DNA of 10,432 bases from Candidatus Zambryskibacteria bacterium RIFCSPLOWO2_01_FULL_47_14. Its GTDB lineage: Bacteria > Patescibacteria > Paceibacteria > UBA9973 > Zambryskibacteraceae. Below, piece by piece: positions 10,247 through 10,432 of the stretch (its first letter is position 1; the number at the start of each line of letters is the position of its first letter). Below the pieces are notes generated by a model that was not told the origin of the DNA, did not search any database, and worked only from the letters and a program-made list of their open reading frames with translations. Position numbers and translations under genes: made by a program. The stretch covers positions 1-10,432 of the forward strand of contig MHWG01000013.1 in NCBI GenBank assembly GCA_001824005.1, in the 5' to 3' direction.

Positions 10247-10432
10247 ATGGCCAAAAAGGTTACAAAAGTCTTAAAAATGCAAATCCCGGGAGGCGCGGCT
10301 GTGCCGGGGCAAGCACTAGGGCCGGTGCTCGGCTCGGCCGGCATTAATATCGGCGAATTCGTCAAGCGCTTCAACGACGAGACTAGGGATAGGAAAGGCG
10401 AGACTGTACCAACCGTTGTAGAAGTATACGAA
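10247..10432 (+). CDS. rplK: 50S ribosomal protein L11 (uL11), 5' part
   Basis: 62 codons are visible before the window ends. MAKKVTKVLKMQIPGGAAVPGQALGPVLGSAGINIGEFVKRFND is unmistakable L11: the PGG-A-x-P-x-P-ALG type proline loop that binds thiostrepton-class drugs and the GINI-x-FxK helix start are both present. L11 forms the GTPase-associated stalk base with 23S rRNA. It follows nusG after a 173-nt gap filled by a long hairpin, keeping the standard secE-nusG-rplK order. No SD is present (CGGCA directly precedes the ATG). Confidence 0.97.
   Translation, partial: MAKKVTKVLKMQIPGGAAVPGQALGPVLGSAGINIGEFVKRFNDETRDRKGETVPTVVEVYE

Overview
The window looks like part of the chromosome of a Candidate Phyla Radiation bacterium (Patescibacteria, probably Parcubacteria-like). 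This is inferred from the very short genes, a DUF5652-type small membrane protein, six scattered single tRNA genes, a free-standing LAGLIDADG endonuclease beside a tRNA, short palindromes between and inside genes, and many start codons with no Shine-Dalgarno (SD) site. No rRNA or phylogenetic marker is complete enough to name the lineage.

Layout. 1-52: start of an unidentified minus-strand gene with a good promoter and SD. 298-629 (minus): DUF5652-type membrane protein and tRNA-Ser(TGA), divergent from ruvX (656-1036) across a symmetric double promoter. 1058-2077: tRNA-Arg(TCT), an SDR oxidoreductase, tRNA-Val(TAC, minus) and tRNA-Leu(CAG). 2081-3192: rluA-type pseudouridine synthase and rplS (L19). 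3260-4042: LAGLIDADG endonuclease and tRNA-Leu(GAG). 4191-4747: an isolated expression unit (terminator, consensus promoter, perfect SD, terminator) for an unrecognised exported protein with three Cys/His repeats. 4931-5575: tsaC and tRNA-His(GTG). 5597-6501: two overlapping genes for membrane proteins of unknown function. 6620-7665 (minus): hicBA toxin-antitoxin pair and a 3-methyladenine DNA glycosylase. 7758-9319: PAP2 phosphatase and a SIMPL/DUF541 protein. 9297-10432: secE, nusG and the start of rplK, a classic translation/secretion cluster.

Most of the content is translation and RNA maturation: tRNAs, L19, L11, TsaC (t6A synthesis), an RluA-type synthase, RuvX/YqgF, NusG and SecE. The accessory items are the LAGLIDADG endonuclease, HicBA and the three-repeat protein.

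The main signals beyond ordinary annotation are these. (1) Five genes have a -10 box that ends exactly 6 or 7 nt before ATG, which predicts leaderless mRNAs; one pair shares the perfectly symmetric box ATTATA-C-TATAAT. (2) Two genes begin 3 and 6 nt after a tRNA CCA end. (3) The H-x3-C-x4-H-x4-C repeat protein at 4319-4687 is the best candidate for something undescribed. (4) tsaC and rluA each carry what looks like an in-frame palindromic insertion, and the tsaC one resembles the terminator hairpin of the repeat-protein gene.
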